Below are positions 24,939 to 32,601 of a DNA stretch of 64,000 nt, piece by piece. Location: NCBI GenBank assembly GCA_021769625.1, contig JAETSN010000006.1, positions 19,527-83,526 of the forward strand, given 5' to 3'. Both the position numbers and the translations under genes were made by a program. The stretch is from [Clostridium] symbiosum. GTDB lineage: Bacteria; Bacillota; Clostridia; Lachnospirales; Lachnospiraceae. Every line of letters starts with the position of its first letter. Position 1 is the stretch's first letter. Below the pieces are notes generated by a model, which saw only the letters and a program-made list of their open reading frames with translations, did not search any database and was not told the origin of the DNA.

Positions 24939-26320
24939 GTGAAAGCATGGTACAGGATATTGTATCAGAGGTTATGGCAAAGATGCAGATCGCTGACAAC
25001 CCTTCCGGCAAGCACGGTATCTTCACAGATATGAATGAAGCTATCGCAGCGGCGCAGAAGGCGCAGAAAGTTGTCAGAAATCTGTCGATGGATCAGAGAG
25101 AAAAGATTATCTCAAACATCCGTAAAAAAACACATGAAAATGCCGAGATCCTTGCGAGGATGGGCGTGGACGAGACGGGGATGGGAAATGTGCCCCATAA
25201 GATCTTAAAACACCATCTGGTAGCAGACAAGGTACCCGGCACAGAAGATATCACAACAGAAGCATATTCGGGAGACAGAGGACTTACCCTTGTGGAGATG
25301 GGACCGTTTGGCGTGATCGGCGCTATCACCCCCAGCACCAACCCTTCCGAGACGGTGCTCTGTAACGCAATGGGTATGATCGCGGGCGGCAACACGGTGG
25401 TATTCAACCCGCATCCCCAGGCAAAGAAAACGACAATGTATGCCATCAATATGGTAAATGAGGCTTCTCTGGAAGCGGGCGGCCCGGACAATGTGGCATG
25501 TACGGTGGAAAATCCCACGCTGGCAACCAGCGATATCATGATGCACCATCCGGCGATCCAGCTGATCGCGGCGACCGGCGGTCCGGGCGTTGTGACGGCG
25601 GTTTTATCTTCCGGCAGACGGGGCATCGGCGCAGGAGCAGGCAATCCGCCCGCACTGATCGATGAGACGGCGGATATCAGAAAGGCAGCGGCTGATGTGG
25701 TAAACGGCTGTACCTTCGACAACAACCTGCCCTGTATCGCGGAAAAAGAGATCGTGGCAGTGGAGAGCATCATAGACGAACTGCTGCACTACATGGTAAA
25801 TGAGCAGGGCTGCTATCTGGCGTCAAAAGAAGAGCAGGATAAGCTGGCGGCAACCGTGATCACACCGAAGGGAGCGCTGAACAGGAAGTGCGTGGGACGT
25901 TCTGCAAAAGTTCTGCTTTCCATGATCGGTGTGGAAGTACCGGACAATATCCGCTGCATCACCTTCATCGGAGAGAAAGAGCATCCGCTGATCACCACAG
26001 AGCTGATGATGCCGATCCTCGGTATCGTTCCGGCAAAAGATTTTGATGATGCTGTGGAAAAGGCTGTATGGCTTGAGCACGGCAACCGTCACTCGGCACA
26101 TATCCATTCCAAGAATGTGGACCGCATCACGAAATACGCGAAAGCGATCGATACGGCGATTCTTGTGAAGAACGGCCCGTCCTATGCGGCGTTAGGCTTC
26201 GGCGGCGAGAGCATCTGTACGTTCACGATCGCCAGCAGGACAGGCGAAGGACTGACCAGCGCTAAGAGCTTTACGAAGAAGAGACGCTGCGTGATGACGG
26301 ATAATTTGTGCATAAGATAA
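24929..26320 (+). CDS. CoA-acylating propionaldehyde dehydrogenase (PduP-like)
   Basis: A 463-residue aldehyde dehydrogenase converting propionaldehyde, NAD+ and CoA to propionyl-CoA in the compartment lumen. The catalytic Cys269 lies in DNNLPCIAEKE, typical of the EutE/PduP class. GPFGVIGAITPSTNP and ATGGPGVV form the nucleotide site. The first 19 residues (ISESMVQDIVSEVMAKM) form an amphipathic encapsulation peptide, followed by a short linker. The start is a GTG after AAAGGAGG, inside the preceding gene. Hairpins H2 and H3 follow the stop. Confidence 0.94.
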   Translation: MPISESMVQDIVSEVMAKMQIADNPSGKHGIFTDMNEAIAAAQKAQKVVRNLSMDQREKIISNIRKKTHENAEILARMGVDETGMGNVPHKILKHHLVADKVPGTEDITTEAYSGDRGLTLVEMGPFGVIGAITPSTNPSETVLCNAMGMIAGGNTVVFNPHPQAKKTTMYAINMVNEASLEAGGPDNVACTVENPTLATSDIMMHHPAIQLIAATGGPGVVTAVLSSGRRGIGAGAGNPPALIDETADIRKAAADVVNGCTFDNNLPCIAEKEIVAVESIIDELLHYMVNEQGCYLASKEEQDKLAATVITPKGALNRKCVGRSAKVLLSMIGVEVPDNIRCITFIGEKEHPLITTELMMPILGIVPAKDFDDAVEKAVWLEHGNRHSAHIHSKNVDRITKYAKAIDTAILVKNGPSYAALGFGGESICTFTIASRTGEGLTSAKSFTKKRRCVMTDNLCIR

Positions 26321-26433
26321 AAAGATTTTCTAAGTCCGCAAAGGACACGAACTAAGAAAATCTAAGTTTTATCTCGGTGAAAAGATTTACTAAGCCTGCA
26401 AAAGACGCAGGCTAAGAAAATCTAAGTTTCACC
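26315..26433. other. Hairpin family H, copies H2 and H3 in tandem
   Basis: H2 (26315-26374, overlapping the dehydrogenase stop) has outer arms AGATAAAA/TTTTATCT. H3 (26376-26433) has GGTGAAA/TTTCACC and an inner AGCCTGC/GCAGGCT stem. Between the copies and H1 the outer arms change on both sides together while the AGATTT(T/A)CTAAG and CTAAGAAAATCTAAG blocks stay. The structure seems kept rather than the sequence. The gene downstream has its own TAGGAGGT. Confidence 0.8.
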
Positions 26434-26457
26434 TTATAATAGGAGGTATAGATAGAT

Positions 26458-27678
26458 ATGGCAGTAAATTCAAATGACGTTGAGCAGATCGTCAGACAGG
26501 TACTTGCCAGCATGACAGACGGCAGTGTGAGAAGCGCTGCGCCTGCGGCGGCTCCCGCAGCGGGGAATATCCCCAAAACGGGAAAAGTGGCGGTACTGAC
26601 GCAGCTGAAGCACTTTGATATTATGGAATATCCGATCCCCGAAGTGGGCGATGACGATATGCTGGTAAAGGTGGAAGGCTGCGGCGTATGCGGTACGGAT
26701 GCTCACGAATATAAAAACGATCCCTTTGGCCTGATCCCTGTAGCGTTGGGACATGAAGGCACCGGCGAGATCGTGAAGATGGGTAAGAATGTAAAGAAGG
26801 ACAGCGCGGGGAAGGACGTAAAAGTCGGCGACAAGATCGTAACCTGCATGATCTTCAAAGACAACCCGGATATCACAATGTATGATTTAAATAAACAGAA
26901 TGTGGGCGGCGCTGATGTATACGGCTTATTGGCGGAAGACGCTTCCAACTTCAACGGCTGGTTTGCGGAATACATTCTGATCAGAGGCGCGTTAGGCTCC
27001 ACATTCTTCAATGTGAGCGATCTGGATCTGGATTCCCGTATTCTGATCGAGCCCTGCGCGGTATTGATCCATGCGGTGGAGAGAGCGAAAACAACGGGTA
27101 TTCTCCGGTTTAACAGCCGGGTGGTAGTGCAGGGCTGCGGCCCCATCGGCCTGATCTGTATCGCGATCTTAAAGACCATGGGTATGGTGAATGTGATCGC
27201 TGTGGACGGCAATGAACAGAGGCTTTCCTTTGCGAAACGCCTCGGCGCGGCAGGCAGCGTAAACTTTATGAATTATAAGGGCATTGAGAACCTCGCAAAG
27301 GGCGTGGAGGATGCGTTCGGCGGCCATCCCGCAGATTTCGCATTCCAGTGCACCGGTTCACCGGTGGCGCATGCCAACATCTATAAGTTCATCAGAAACG
27401 GCGGCGGGCTTTGCGAACTGGGCTTCTTCATCAACGGCGGGGACGCAACGATCAATCCGCACTTCGACCTCTGCTCCAAGGAGATCACGCTGGTGGGTTC
27501 CTGGGTATATACCCTGAGGGATTATGTGACCACATTTGATTTCTTAAAGAGCGCGAAAGCGATCGGGCTTCCGTTGTCGGAGCTGATCACGGACAGATAT
27601 CCGTTAGAGCAGATCAACGAAGCGCTGGAGAAGAATCTGGCTATGACAGGATTGAAGATAGCTATTGTAAACCGGTAG
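26458..27678 (+). CDS. BMC-targeted zinc alcohol dehydrogenase (MDR family)
   Basis: A 406-residue medium-chain dehydrogenase that probably reduces propionaldehyde to 1-propanol to recycle NADH in the lumen, and may also reduce lactaldehyde. The first 19 residues (NSNDVEQIVRQVLASM) form an encapsulation helix, joined by an Ala/Pro-rich linker (about 24-37). Catalytic zinc ligands are Cys78 (GCGVCGTD), His99 and Glu100 (ALGHEG). The Rossmann motif is VVVQGCGPIGLICI. The four-cysteine structural zinc lobe of classical ADHs is missing. This enzyme takes the place of the iron-type PduQ of the Salmonella system. Confidence 0.88.
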   Translation: MAVNSNDVEQIVRQVLASMTDGSVRSAAPAAAPAAGNIPKTGKVAVLTQLKHFDIMEYPIPEVGDDDMLVKVEGCGVCGTDAHEYKNDPFGLIPVALGHEGTGEIVKMGKNVKKDSAGKDVKVGDKIVTCMIFKDNPDITMYDLNKQNVGGADVYGLLAEDASNFNGWFAEYILIRGALGSTFFNVSDLDLDSRILIEPCAVLIHAVERAKTTGILRFNSRVVVQGCGPIGLICIAILKTMGMVNVIAVDGNEQRLSFAKRLGAAGSVNFMNYKGIENLAKGVEDAFGGHPADFAFQCTGSPVAHANIYKFIRNGGGLCELGFFINGGDATINPHFDLCSKEITLVGSWVYTLRDYVTTFDFLKSAKAIGLPLSELITDRYPLEQINEALEKNLAMTGLKIAIVNR

Positions 27679-27695
27679 ACTTAGGAGTATAAGCG

Positions 27696-28040
27696 ATGGA
27701 AGAAAAAAAACTGGAGGAAGTGAAGGACGAGAGAGCCGTGGGTATTCTGGAAGTATTCGGGCTTACGACAGCTTTTCTGGCAGCCGATGCGGGCTGCAAG
27801 GCGGGCGATGTAACGCTGGAAAACTTCGATAAGAACAAACCGGCAAATGCGGATGCACTTCCGGTTCCACTGCTGGTAACTATCAAATTCCGCGGAACAG
27901 TGACAGACGTGGAGGCGGCTATGGAGGCGGCGAAACAGGTAGCCGCAGACGGCGCCGGGATCGTACAGAGTTACATCATCCCGAGGCCAACGCCGGATTG
28001 CTGCAAAATGCTGAAACTGAACGCATTCGATAAACGATGA
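27696..28040 (+). CDS. BMC-H shell protein with charged N-terminal extension
   Basis: A 114-residue single-BMC-domain protein. The core (AVGILEVFGLTTAFLAADAG, then PLLVTIKFRGTVTDVEAAMEAAKQ and VQSYIIPRPTPD) is preceded by a short Glu/Lys-rich tail (MEEKKLEEVKDER). The pore loop differs from that of the PduA-like paralogues downstream and has an insert (ENFDKNKPANADALP), so it is probably a minor shell subunit. TTAGGAG lies eight bases before the ATG, and the gene follows the alcohol dehydrogenase by 17 bases. Confidence 0.85.
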   Translation: MEEKKLEEVKDERAVGILEVFGLTTAFLAADAGCKAGDVTLENFDKNKPANADALPVPLLVTIKFRGTVTDVEAAMEAAKQVAADGAGIVQSYIIPRPTPDCCKMLKLNAFDKR

Positions 28041-28195
28041 AACAAATTTGCCCCATGAAGCAAATTTGTTTCAGATACTTCGGGAAATCCGCAGGATTTT
28101 GCGAAGTTTCCCGAGATACACAGGGATTTTCGCAGAAAATTGCGAAGTTTCCCGAGATACTTCGGGAAATCCGTAGGATTTTGCGAAGGTTCCCG
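28039..28195. repeat. Array of four hairpins between shell genes
   Basis: A perfect 13-bp inverted repeat (GAAACAAATTTGC / GCAAATTTGTTTC, 28039-28072) overlaps the shell-gene stop. Three tandem related units follow (28078-28113, 28123-28154, 28160-28195), sharing CTTCGGGAAATCC, GGATTTTGCGAAG and TTCCCG blocks that pair with each other, and separated by AGATAC. No ORF of note crosses it. It lies just before the major PduA-like shell genes. Confidence 0.8.
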
Positions 28196-28238
28196 TATAA
28201 ACGTCTAATTCATAAAAACGAAGAAGGAGAAATTCATT

Positions 28239-28514
28239 ATGGCACAGGAAGCTTTAGGAATGATTGAAACAAGAGGCCTTACCGCTGCGATCGAGGCAGC
28301 AGATGCAATGACCAAAGCAGCGGAAGTATCGCTGATCGGCACGGAGAAGATTGGCAGCGGGCTCGTAACTGTTATGGTACGCGGCGACGTAGGCGCTGTA
28401 AAGGCAGCAGTAGAATCCGGCGCATCTGCGGCAAGCAGGCTGGGTGAGCTGGTAGCGCAGCATGTAATTCCCCGTCCTCACAACGATGTGGAAAAGATTT
28501 TACCGACTATTTAA
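28239..28514 (+). CDS. Major BMC-H shell protein, PduA/PduJ/EutM-like (copy 1)
   Basis: A 91-residue canonical hexamer subunit forming the facets of the compartment. Seen: [39 protein letters not shown], and [14 protein letters not shown]. The pore segment reads [14 protein letters not shown], close to PduA (KIGSG). AAGGAGAAATTCATT precedes the ATG, the same leader as copy 2 at 28917. Confidence 0.93.
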   Translation: MAQEALGMIETRGLTAAIEAADAMTKAAEVSLIGTEKIGSGLVTVMVRGDVGAVKAAVESGASAASRLGELVAQHVIPRPHNDVEKILPTI

Positions 28515-28524
28515 GGAGTAACCA

Positions 28525-28833
28525 ATGGGAAACGCATACGGCTTTATTGAAATACAGGGTGTCGTACCGGCTATGACCGCACTGGACATCATGTGCAAAA
28601 CGGCAAATGTGGAACTGGCCACCTGGGAGCGCAAGCTCGGCGGACGATTGGTGACGCTGATCGTACAGGGCGATGTGTCCGCAGTGACACAGGCAGTTGA
28701 AACAGCTGCAAAAAACGGTATAAAGAAGCCGGCGGTACAGGGCGTTATCGCAAATCCTCATCCGGAGATCGTGAGGCTGGTGCGGAAATCCGCCAGCAGG
28801 TTTAAGGATGCGGAGGCGCTTGAGAAGATGTGA
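28525..28833 (+). CDS. BMC-H shell protein, divergent paralogue
   Basis: A 102-residue single-BMC-domain protein: AYGFIEIQGVVPAMTALDIM, ERKLGGRLVTLIVQGDVSAV and VIANPHPEIVRLV. The pore loop reads WERKLGGR rather than TEKIGSGL, so it should conduct different solutes. The C-terminus carries an extra basic helix (ASRFKDAEALEKM). It follows copy 1 by ten bases with AAGGAG ahead of the ATG. Confidence 0.9.
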   Translation: MGNAYGFIEIQGVVPAMTALDIMCKTANVELATWERKLGGRLVTLIVQGDVSAVTQAVETAAKNGIKKPAVQGVIANPHPEIVRLVRKSASRFKDAEALEKM

Positions 28834-28916
28834 CGCGTCAAAAAGTAATCTATCAATAAAAGTTATCATAACGGGCAGGAAGCCTGTCCTAAACAAAATG
28901 AAGGAGGAAATTCATT

Positions 28917-29195
28917 ATGGCACAGGAAGCATTAGGAATGGTTGAAACAAGAGGTCTGGTAGCATCTATCGAAGCAGCAGATGCTATGTGTAAAGCAGCT
29001 AACGTTACTCTGATCGGTACAGAGAAGATCGGAAGCGGACTTGTAACTGTTATGGTTCGCGGCGATGTAGGGGCTGTAAAGTCTTCTGTAGAAGCAGGCG
29101 CAAACAGCGCTGCAAAACTGGGCGAGCTGATCGCTACCCATGTAATTCCTCGTCCTCACAATGATGTTGAGATGATTTTACCGAAAATTAAATAA
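28917..29195 (+). CDS. Major BMC-H shell protein, PduA/PduJ/EutM-like (copy 2)
   Basis: A 92-residue close paralogue of the gene at 28239: [20 protein letters not shown], the same [14 protein letters not shown] pore region and [15 protein letters not shown] end. The leader GAAGGAGGAAATTCATT and first codons match copy 1, so the pair arose by a fairly recent duplication or was homogenised. A small hairpin (GGGCAGG/CCTGTCC) lies in the 83-base gap upstream. Confidence 0.93.
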   Translation: MAQEALGMVETRGLVASIEAADAMCKAANVTLIGTEKIGSGLVTVMVRGDVGAVKSSVEAGANSAAKLGELIATHVIPRPHNDVEMILPKIK

Positions 29196-29207
29196 TGTAG
29201 CAGTCCG

Positions 29208-29243
29208 GCCCGCGCTATCGGCGTGTTTTGGGATGGCGCGGGC
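29208..29243. other. Hairpin between shell gene and PduL gene
   Basis: GCCCGCGC (29208-29215) pairs with GCGCGGGC (29236-29243) around a 20-base loop. No T-run follows. It may trim or stabilise the shell-protein message ahead of pduL. Confidence 0.65.
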
Positions 29244-29278
29244 TGAGAGAGTAAGCATACGGGAATAGAGGTGTCAAT

Positions 29279-29929
29279 TTGGATACAAATAATGTAGAAC
29301 TGATTACAAAATTAGTGATTGAAGCCTTGAATAAGCAGGAAGCGGAGAAGAACGAAAAAGGTTATCTTGTTCCTGTAGGGGTATCCAACCGGCATGTTCA
29401 TTTAACACAGGAGCATGTAGAGACATTATTCGGAGAAGGTTATCATCTGACAAAGAAAAAAGAACTGATGGGCGGCCAGTTTGCGTCGAATGAACTGGTG
29501 ACGATCGTAGGACTAAAACTGCGTGCCATTGAAAATGTCAGGATCCTGGGACCCTGCCGCAGCAAGAGCCAGGTGGAGATTTCCGCGACGGATGCGAGGA
29601 CACTGGGGATTAAAGCCCCTGTCAGGGAATCCGGCAATGTGGCAGGCAGTGCGCCGATCGCACTGGTGGGACCGAAAGGGGTTTTGTACCTGAATGAGGG
29701 TTGTATCGTGGCACAGCGCCATATACATATGTCTCCGGCGGATGCGGCGGCGTCAGGCTGCAAGGACGGCGATATTGTATCGGTGGTGGCAGACAACGAA
29801 AGAGGAACGGTTTTCAATCATGTAAAGATCCGTGTAAATGAGGCATTTACGCTGGAAATGCATATTGATACGGATGAAGCGAATGCAAGTAAGATTGCGC
29901 AGGGTGATACGGTGAGGATCATCAGGTAG
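29279..29929 (+). CDS. pduL: BMC phosphotransacylase (PduL)
   Basis: A 216-residue PduL-type enzyme converting propionyl-CoA and phosphate to propionyl-phosphate and recycling CoA inside the shell. It has two PF06130 barrels with the zinc-binding histidines VSNRHVH (His39, His41) and AQRHIHM (His148, His150), and conserved ATDARTLGI and DIVSVV segments. Residues 4-19 (NNVELITKLVIEALNK) form an encapsulation helix. The start is TTG after GAGGTG. It is unrelated in fold to Pta. The kinase that would make ATP from propionyl-phosphate is not in the window. Confidence 0.93.
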   Translation: MDTNNVELITKLVIEALNKQEAEKNEKGYLVPVGVSNRHVHLTQEHVETLFGEGYHLTKKKELMGGQFASNELVTIVGLKLRAIENVRILGPCRSKSQVEISATDARTLGIKAPVRESGNVAGSAPIALVGPKGVLYLNEGCIVAQRHIHMSPADAAASGCKDGDIVSVVADNERGTVFNHVKIRVNEAFTLEMHIDTDEANASKIAQGDTVRIIR

Positions 29930-29943
29930 GTAGAAAGTGTTTA

Positions 29944-30143
29944 GGCGGACGCCGTGAGAGTGATAAAATCCTCCGTCGCCACGCTTTCGCTGGCTCTGTT
30001 CTTCAAGAGCCTGTGAAATAACGCAACGGTACTAAGCTCGTGAAATACCATGTGAAATTTTGCATTTTAAATTTCACATTGGCTAAATGTGCCGGCGTTT
30101 TTCAAAGGGCTCCTTGAGGATTTTATCACTCTCACGGCTGGTT
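29944..30143 (+). repeat. Dispersed long-hairpin element, copy C
   Basis: This 200-bp element lies between pduL and the vertex-protein gene. Perfect 22-bp arms are at 29952-29973 and 30116-30137. It begins GGCGGACGCC and ends with GGCTGGTT. The core has an additional inner stem, ATGTGAAATTT/AAATTTCACAT, that copy D matches with a different but still complementary pair (ATGTAAAATTT/AAATTTTACAT). Bases 30144-30309, up to the vertex gene, hold no recognised feature. Confidence 0.85.
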
Positions 30144-30309
30144 ACAGGTATTAACCTGACAACGATGGATGTAAATGGTAATATAACCGGACGCTGTGGC
30201 AGAATATCTCATGGGAATATTTCTGTCATGGCTGACGGTGATGTATCTGGTGTTTTGGATAAAATGTGTTGATTTAATTGATGTAAAAGTGAAATATGGG
30301 AGCGGAATC

Positions 30310-30576
30310 ATGATAGCGGCTAAAGTGACGGGAAGTATCGTTTCCACGAGGAAAAGTGAAAATCTGATTGGGAATAAGTTTATGATCGTGGAGCCGGTGG
30401 GTTCCATGAAGGGGCATGGAGATCAGTTTGTGGCTATTGATAATATAGGGGCCGGGATCGGCGAGTATGTGCTGGTGGCACAGGGAAGTGCGGCGAGGAT
30501 CGGCTGCGGGCTGGACAGTGCGCCGGTGGATGCGGCGATCGTCGGCATTATTGACGATGCCAGTGGACTGGAGTGA
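30310..30576 (+). CDS. BMC vertex pentamer protein (EutN/CcmL/PduN family)
   Basis: An 88-residue bacterial microcompartment vertex protein that caps the corners of the shell as pentamers. Seen: MIAAKVTGSIVSTRKSENLIG, KFMIVEPVG, FVAIDNIGAGIGEYVLVAQGS, and PVDAAIVGIIDD. A GGGAGCGG seven bases upstream and family length set the start at 30310. The frame is open upstream to 30196 but encodes nothing similar. Confidence 0.93.
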   Translation: MIAAKVTGSIVSTRKSENLIGNKFMIVEPVGSMKGHGDQFVAIDNIGAGIGEYVLVAQGSAARIGCGLDSAPVDAAIVGIIDDASGLE

Positions 30577-30709
30577 AATACCCTGCAGCAAGCATGGCAC
30601 TTGGCTCGTTGCTCGCGGAAATAAAAGTCAGAAGAAGTGAATATCCAAAGTTGATTGGAAAGTCAAACGGATATACGGATATGTCCGCTTGATGTTGGGG
30701 AAGAAAACT

Positions 30710-32047
30710 ATGGAATTACAGGAATTGAAAGACCTGCTGCAGAGAAGCGGCATTGTGGGGGCCGGCGGGGCCGGGTTTCCCACCTATGCAAAACTGGATG
30801 AACGTGCGGAAACGATTCTTTTAAACTGTGCGGAGTGTGAGCCCTTACTGAAGCTGCACAGACAGCTTTTGAAGGAACATGCCTATGAAATTTTGAAAAC
30901 GTTCAGCATGGTTGCTGATACTGTTAAGGCAGACAGCGGTATTATCGGTATTAAAGGTGAATATAAGGAGACAATACAGGCTTTAAAACGCTGCATCGGA
31001 GAGTTTCCGAAGCTTTCCATAAAGCTTCTGGACAGCGCTTATCCGATGGGCGATGAAGTGGTATTGATTTATGAGGCGACCGGCAAGGTGATCAGGCCGG
31101 GCGGGCTGCCGATAGAGGCGGGTGTAGCTGTATTCAATGTCGAGACGATGTATAATGTATATCGCGCGGTAGAATTCGGCGCACCGGTGACAGATAAAGT
31201 GGTATCTGTGGTAGGAGAAGTGGAACATCCCGTATCTGTCAGGGTACCCATCGGATGTAAGATGGAAGATGTGGTGGCACTGGCGGGGGAGATCACAACG
31301 AAGGATCCAGTGTTTTTTATCGGCGGCCCGATGATGGGGTTTATCGGTGGGAAGGATATGCCGGTGACAAAGACGACCAATGCGGTCATCGTGCTGCCGA
31401 AAGATCATCAGATCGTGCAGCGCAAAAAGAGCAAGGCTTCGCTGGAGTTAAAGCGGGCGGCGTCCTCCTGTTGTCAGTGCGAGACATGCACGAGCCTTTG
31501 CCCGAGGCATGCGCTGGGGCATCCGATTGAGCCGCATCTGTTTATGCGTTCGGCGGCAAATCAGGACTTCCAGCATATAGAGGCATTTTTGAATACTTCA
31601 TTCTGCAGTTCCTGCGGCATATGTGAGATGTATGCCTGTCCCCAGGGACTGGCGCCGAGGAGCCTGATCGCAGAGTGTAAGGACGGCTTAAAGAAAGCGG
31701 GAGTGAGGCCGCCTGCGGATGTGAAGGCGGCACCGGTGAGGAAATCAAGAGAATACCGGAAAGTGCCGGAGATGAGGCTGGAGGCCAGACTCGGGCTTTC
31801 CAAATATAATGTACCGGCGCCGCTCAATGATGAGACGGCGGAGATGACAAATGTGACGGTAAAGATGAGCCAGCATATCGGAGCGCCGGCAGTCCCCGCA
31901 GTGAGTGTGGGTGATATGGTAAAGGCCGGGGACGTAGTGGGAAATCCGGGAAATGGCTTAAGTGTGGCGATACACGCGCCGATCGACGGAAAAGTGGTCG
32001 CGGCGGATAAAAATGCAGTGACGATTCAGGGGAGGGTCAGTAAATGA
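30710..32047 (+). CDS. PduS/RnfC-like flavin and iron-sulfur electron carrier
   Basis: A 445-residue RnfC-related protein. N-terminal GIVGAGGAGFPTYAK (about 11-25) is the nucleotide/FMN motif, an SLBB segment follows, then two ferredoxin clusters: CCQCETCTSLCP (from Cys254) and CSSCGICEMYACP, and a C-terminal RnfC barrel. In B12-type loci PduS reduces cobalamin. Here the dehydratase needs no B12, so passing electrons to the radical SAM activase or balancing NADH across the shell is more likely. The start at 30710 has GGGGAAG upstream. The stop overlaps the next start (ATGA). Confidence 0.9.
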   Translation: MELQELKDLLQRSGIVGAGGAGFPTYAKLDERAETILLNCAECEPLLKLHRQLLKEHAYEILKTFSMVADTVKADSGIIGIKGEYKETIQALKRCIGEFPKLSIKLLDSAYPMGDEVVLIYEATGKVIRPGGLPIEAGVAVFNVETMYNVYRAVEFGAPVTDKVVSVVGEVEHPVSVRVPIGCKMEDVVALAGEITTKDPVFFIGGPMMGFIGGKDMPVTKTTNAVIVLPKDHQIVQRKKSKASLELKRAASSCCQCETCTSLCPRHALGHPIEPHLFMRSAANQDFQHIEAFLNTSFCSSCGICEMYACPQGLAPRSLIAECKDGLKKAGVRPPADVKAAPVRKSREYRKVPEMRLEARLGLSKYNVPAPLNDETAEMTNVTVKMSQHIGAPAVPAVSVGDMVKAGDVVGNPGNGLSVAIHAPIDGKVVAADKNAVTIQGRVSK

Positions 32048-32592
32048 GCAGAGCGATTGGGATGATTGAATTTAAAACAGTTTCTTCCGGTGTGGTTGCT
32101 GCGGATAATATGGTAAAAACCTCCGATGTGGAACTGATCGAGGCGGAAACCGTCTGTCCCGGTAAATATATAGCGATCATTGCCGGTGATCTGAGCGCGG
32201 TGGAGGCTGCCGTCAAAAATGCCATTACCCAGAGCGGGGAAAATCTGATCGACAGTTTTGTGCTGGGAAATCCTCATGAATCTATTTTTCCCGCGATTTA
32301 CGGTACGACGCATTTGGAGAAAGTGCGTGCGCTCGGCATTCTGGAAACCTTTGACGCGGCGGCGATCATCCAGGCGGCGGATGTTGCGGCGAAGACGGCT
32401 ATCGTGGATCTGATCGAGCTGCGTATCGCGAAGGGAATGTGCGGGAAATCCTATATGTTCCTGACCGGCGAAGTGGCGGCGGTGGAGGCTGCCATTGAAA
32501 GGGCTATCGCGGAAGTGGGACCGAAGGGGATGTATCTGGATTCGTCTGTTATCGCGCAGCCGGATGAGCAGGTTTGCAAGTCGGTGTTGTAA
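32044..32592 (+). CDS. BMC-T shell protein, PduT-like
   Basis: A 182-residue tandem-BMC protein forming pseudohexameric trimers. The first domain contains ETVCPGKY with Cys38, the position that in PduT binds a [4Fe-4S] cluster at the trimer pore. The second runs from ALGILETFDAAAIIQAAD to the end. It is translationally coupled to the PduS-like gene by an ATGA overlap. In the known Pdu system PduS and PduT form an electron conduit across the shell, and the gene order here fits that. Confidence 0.92.
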   Translation: MSRAIGMIEFKTVSSGVVAADNMVKTSDVELIEAETVCPGKYIAIIAGDLSAVEAAVKNAITQSGENLIDSFVLGNPHESIFPAIYGTTHLEKVRALGILETFDAAAIIQAADVAAKTAIVDLIELRIAKGMCGKSYMFLTGEVAAVEAAIERAIAEVGPKGMYLDSSVIAQPDEQVCKSVL

Positions 32593-32601
32593 AGGGGGTG
32601 A

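Noticed and set aside
28039..28195. CRISPR array
   Set aside because: The units are hairpins of 32-36 bases with 6-9 base separators, not repeats with unique 30-base spacers, and no cas genes are present.
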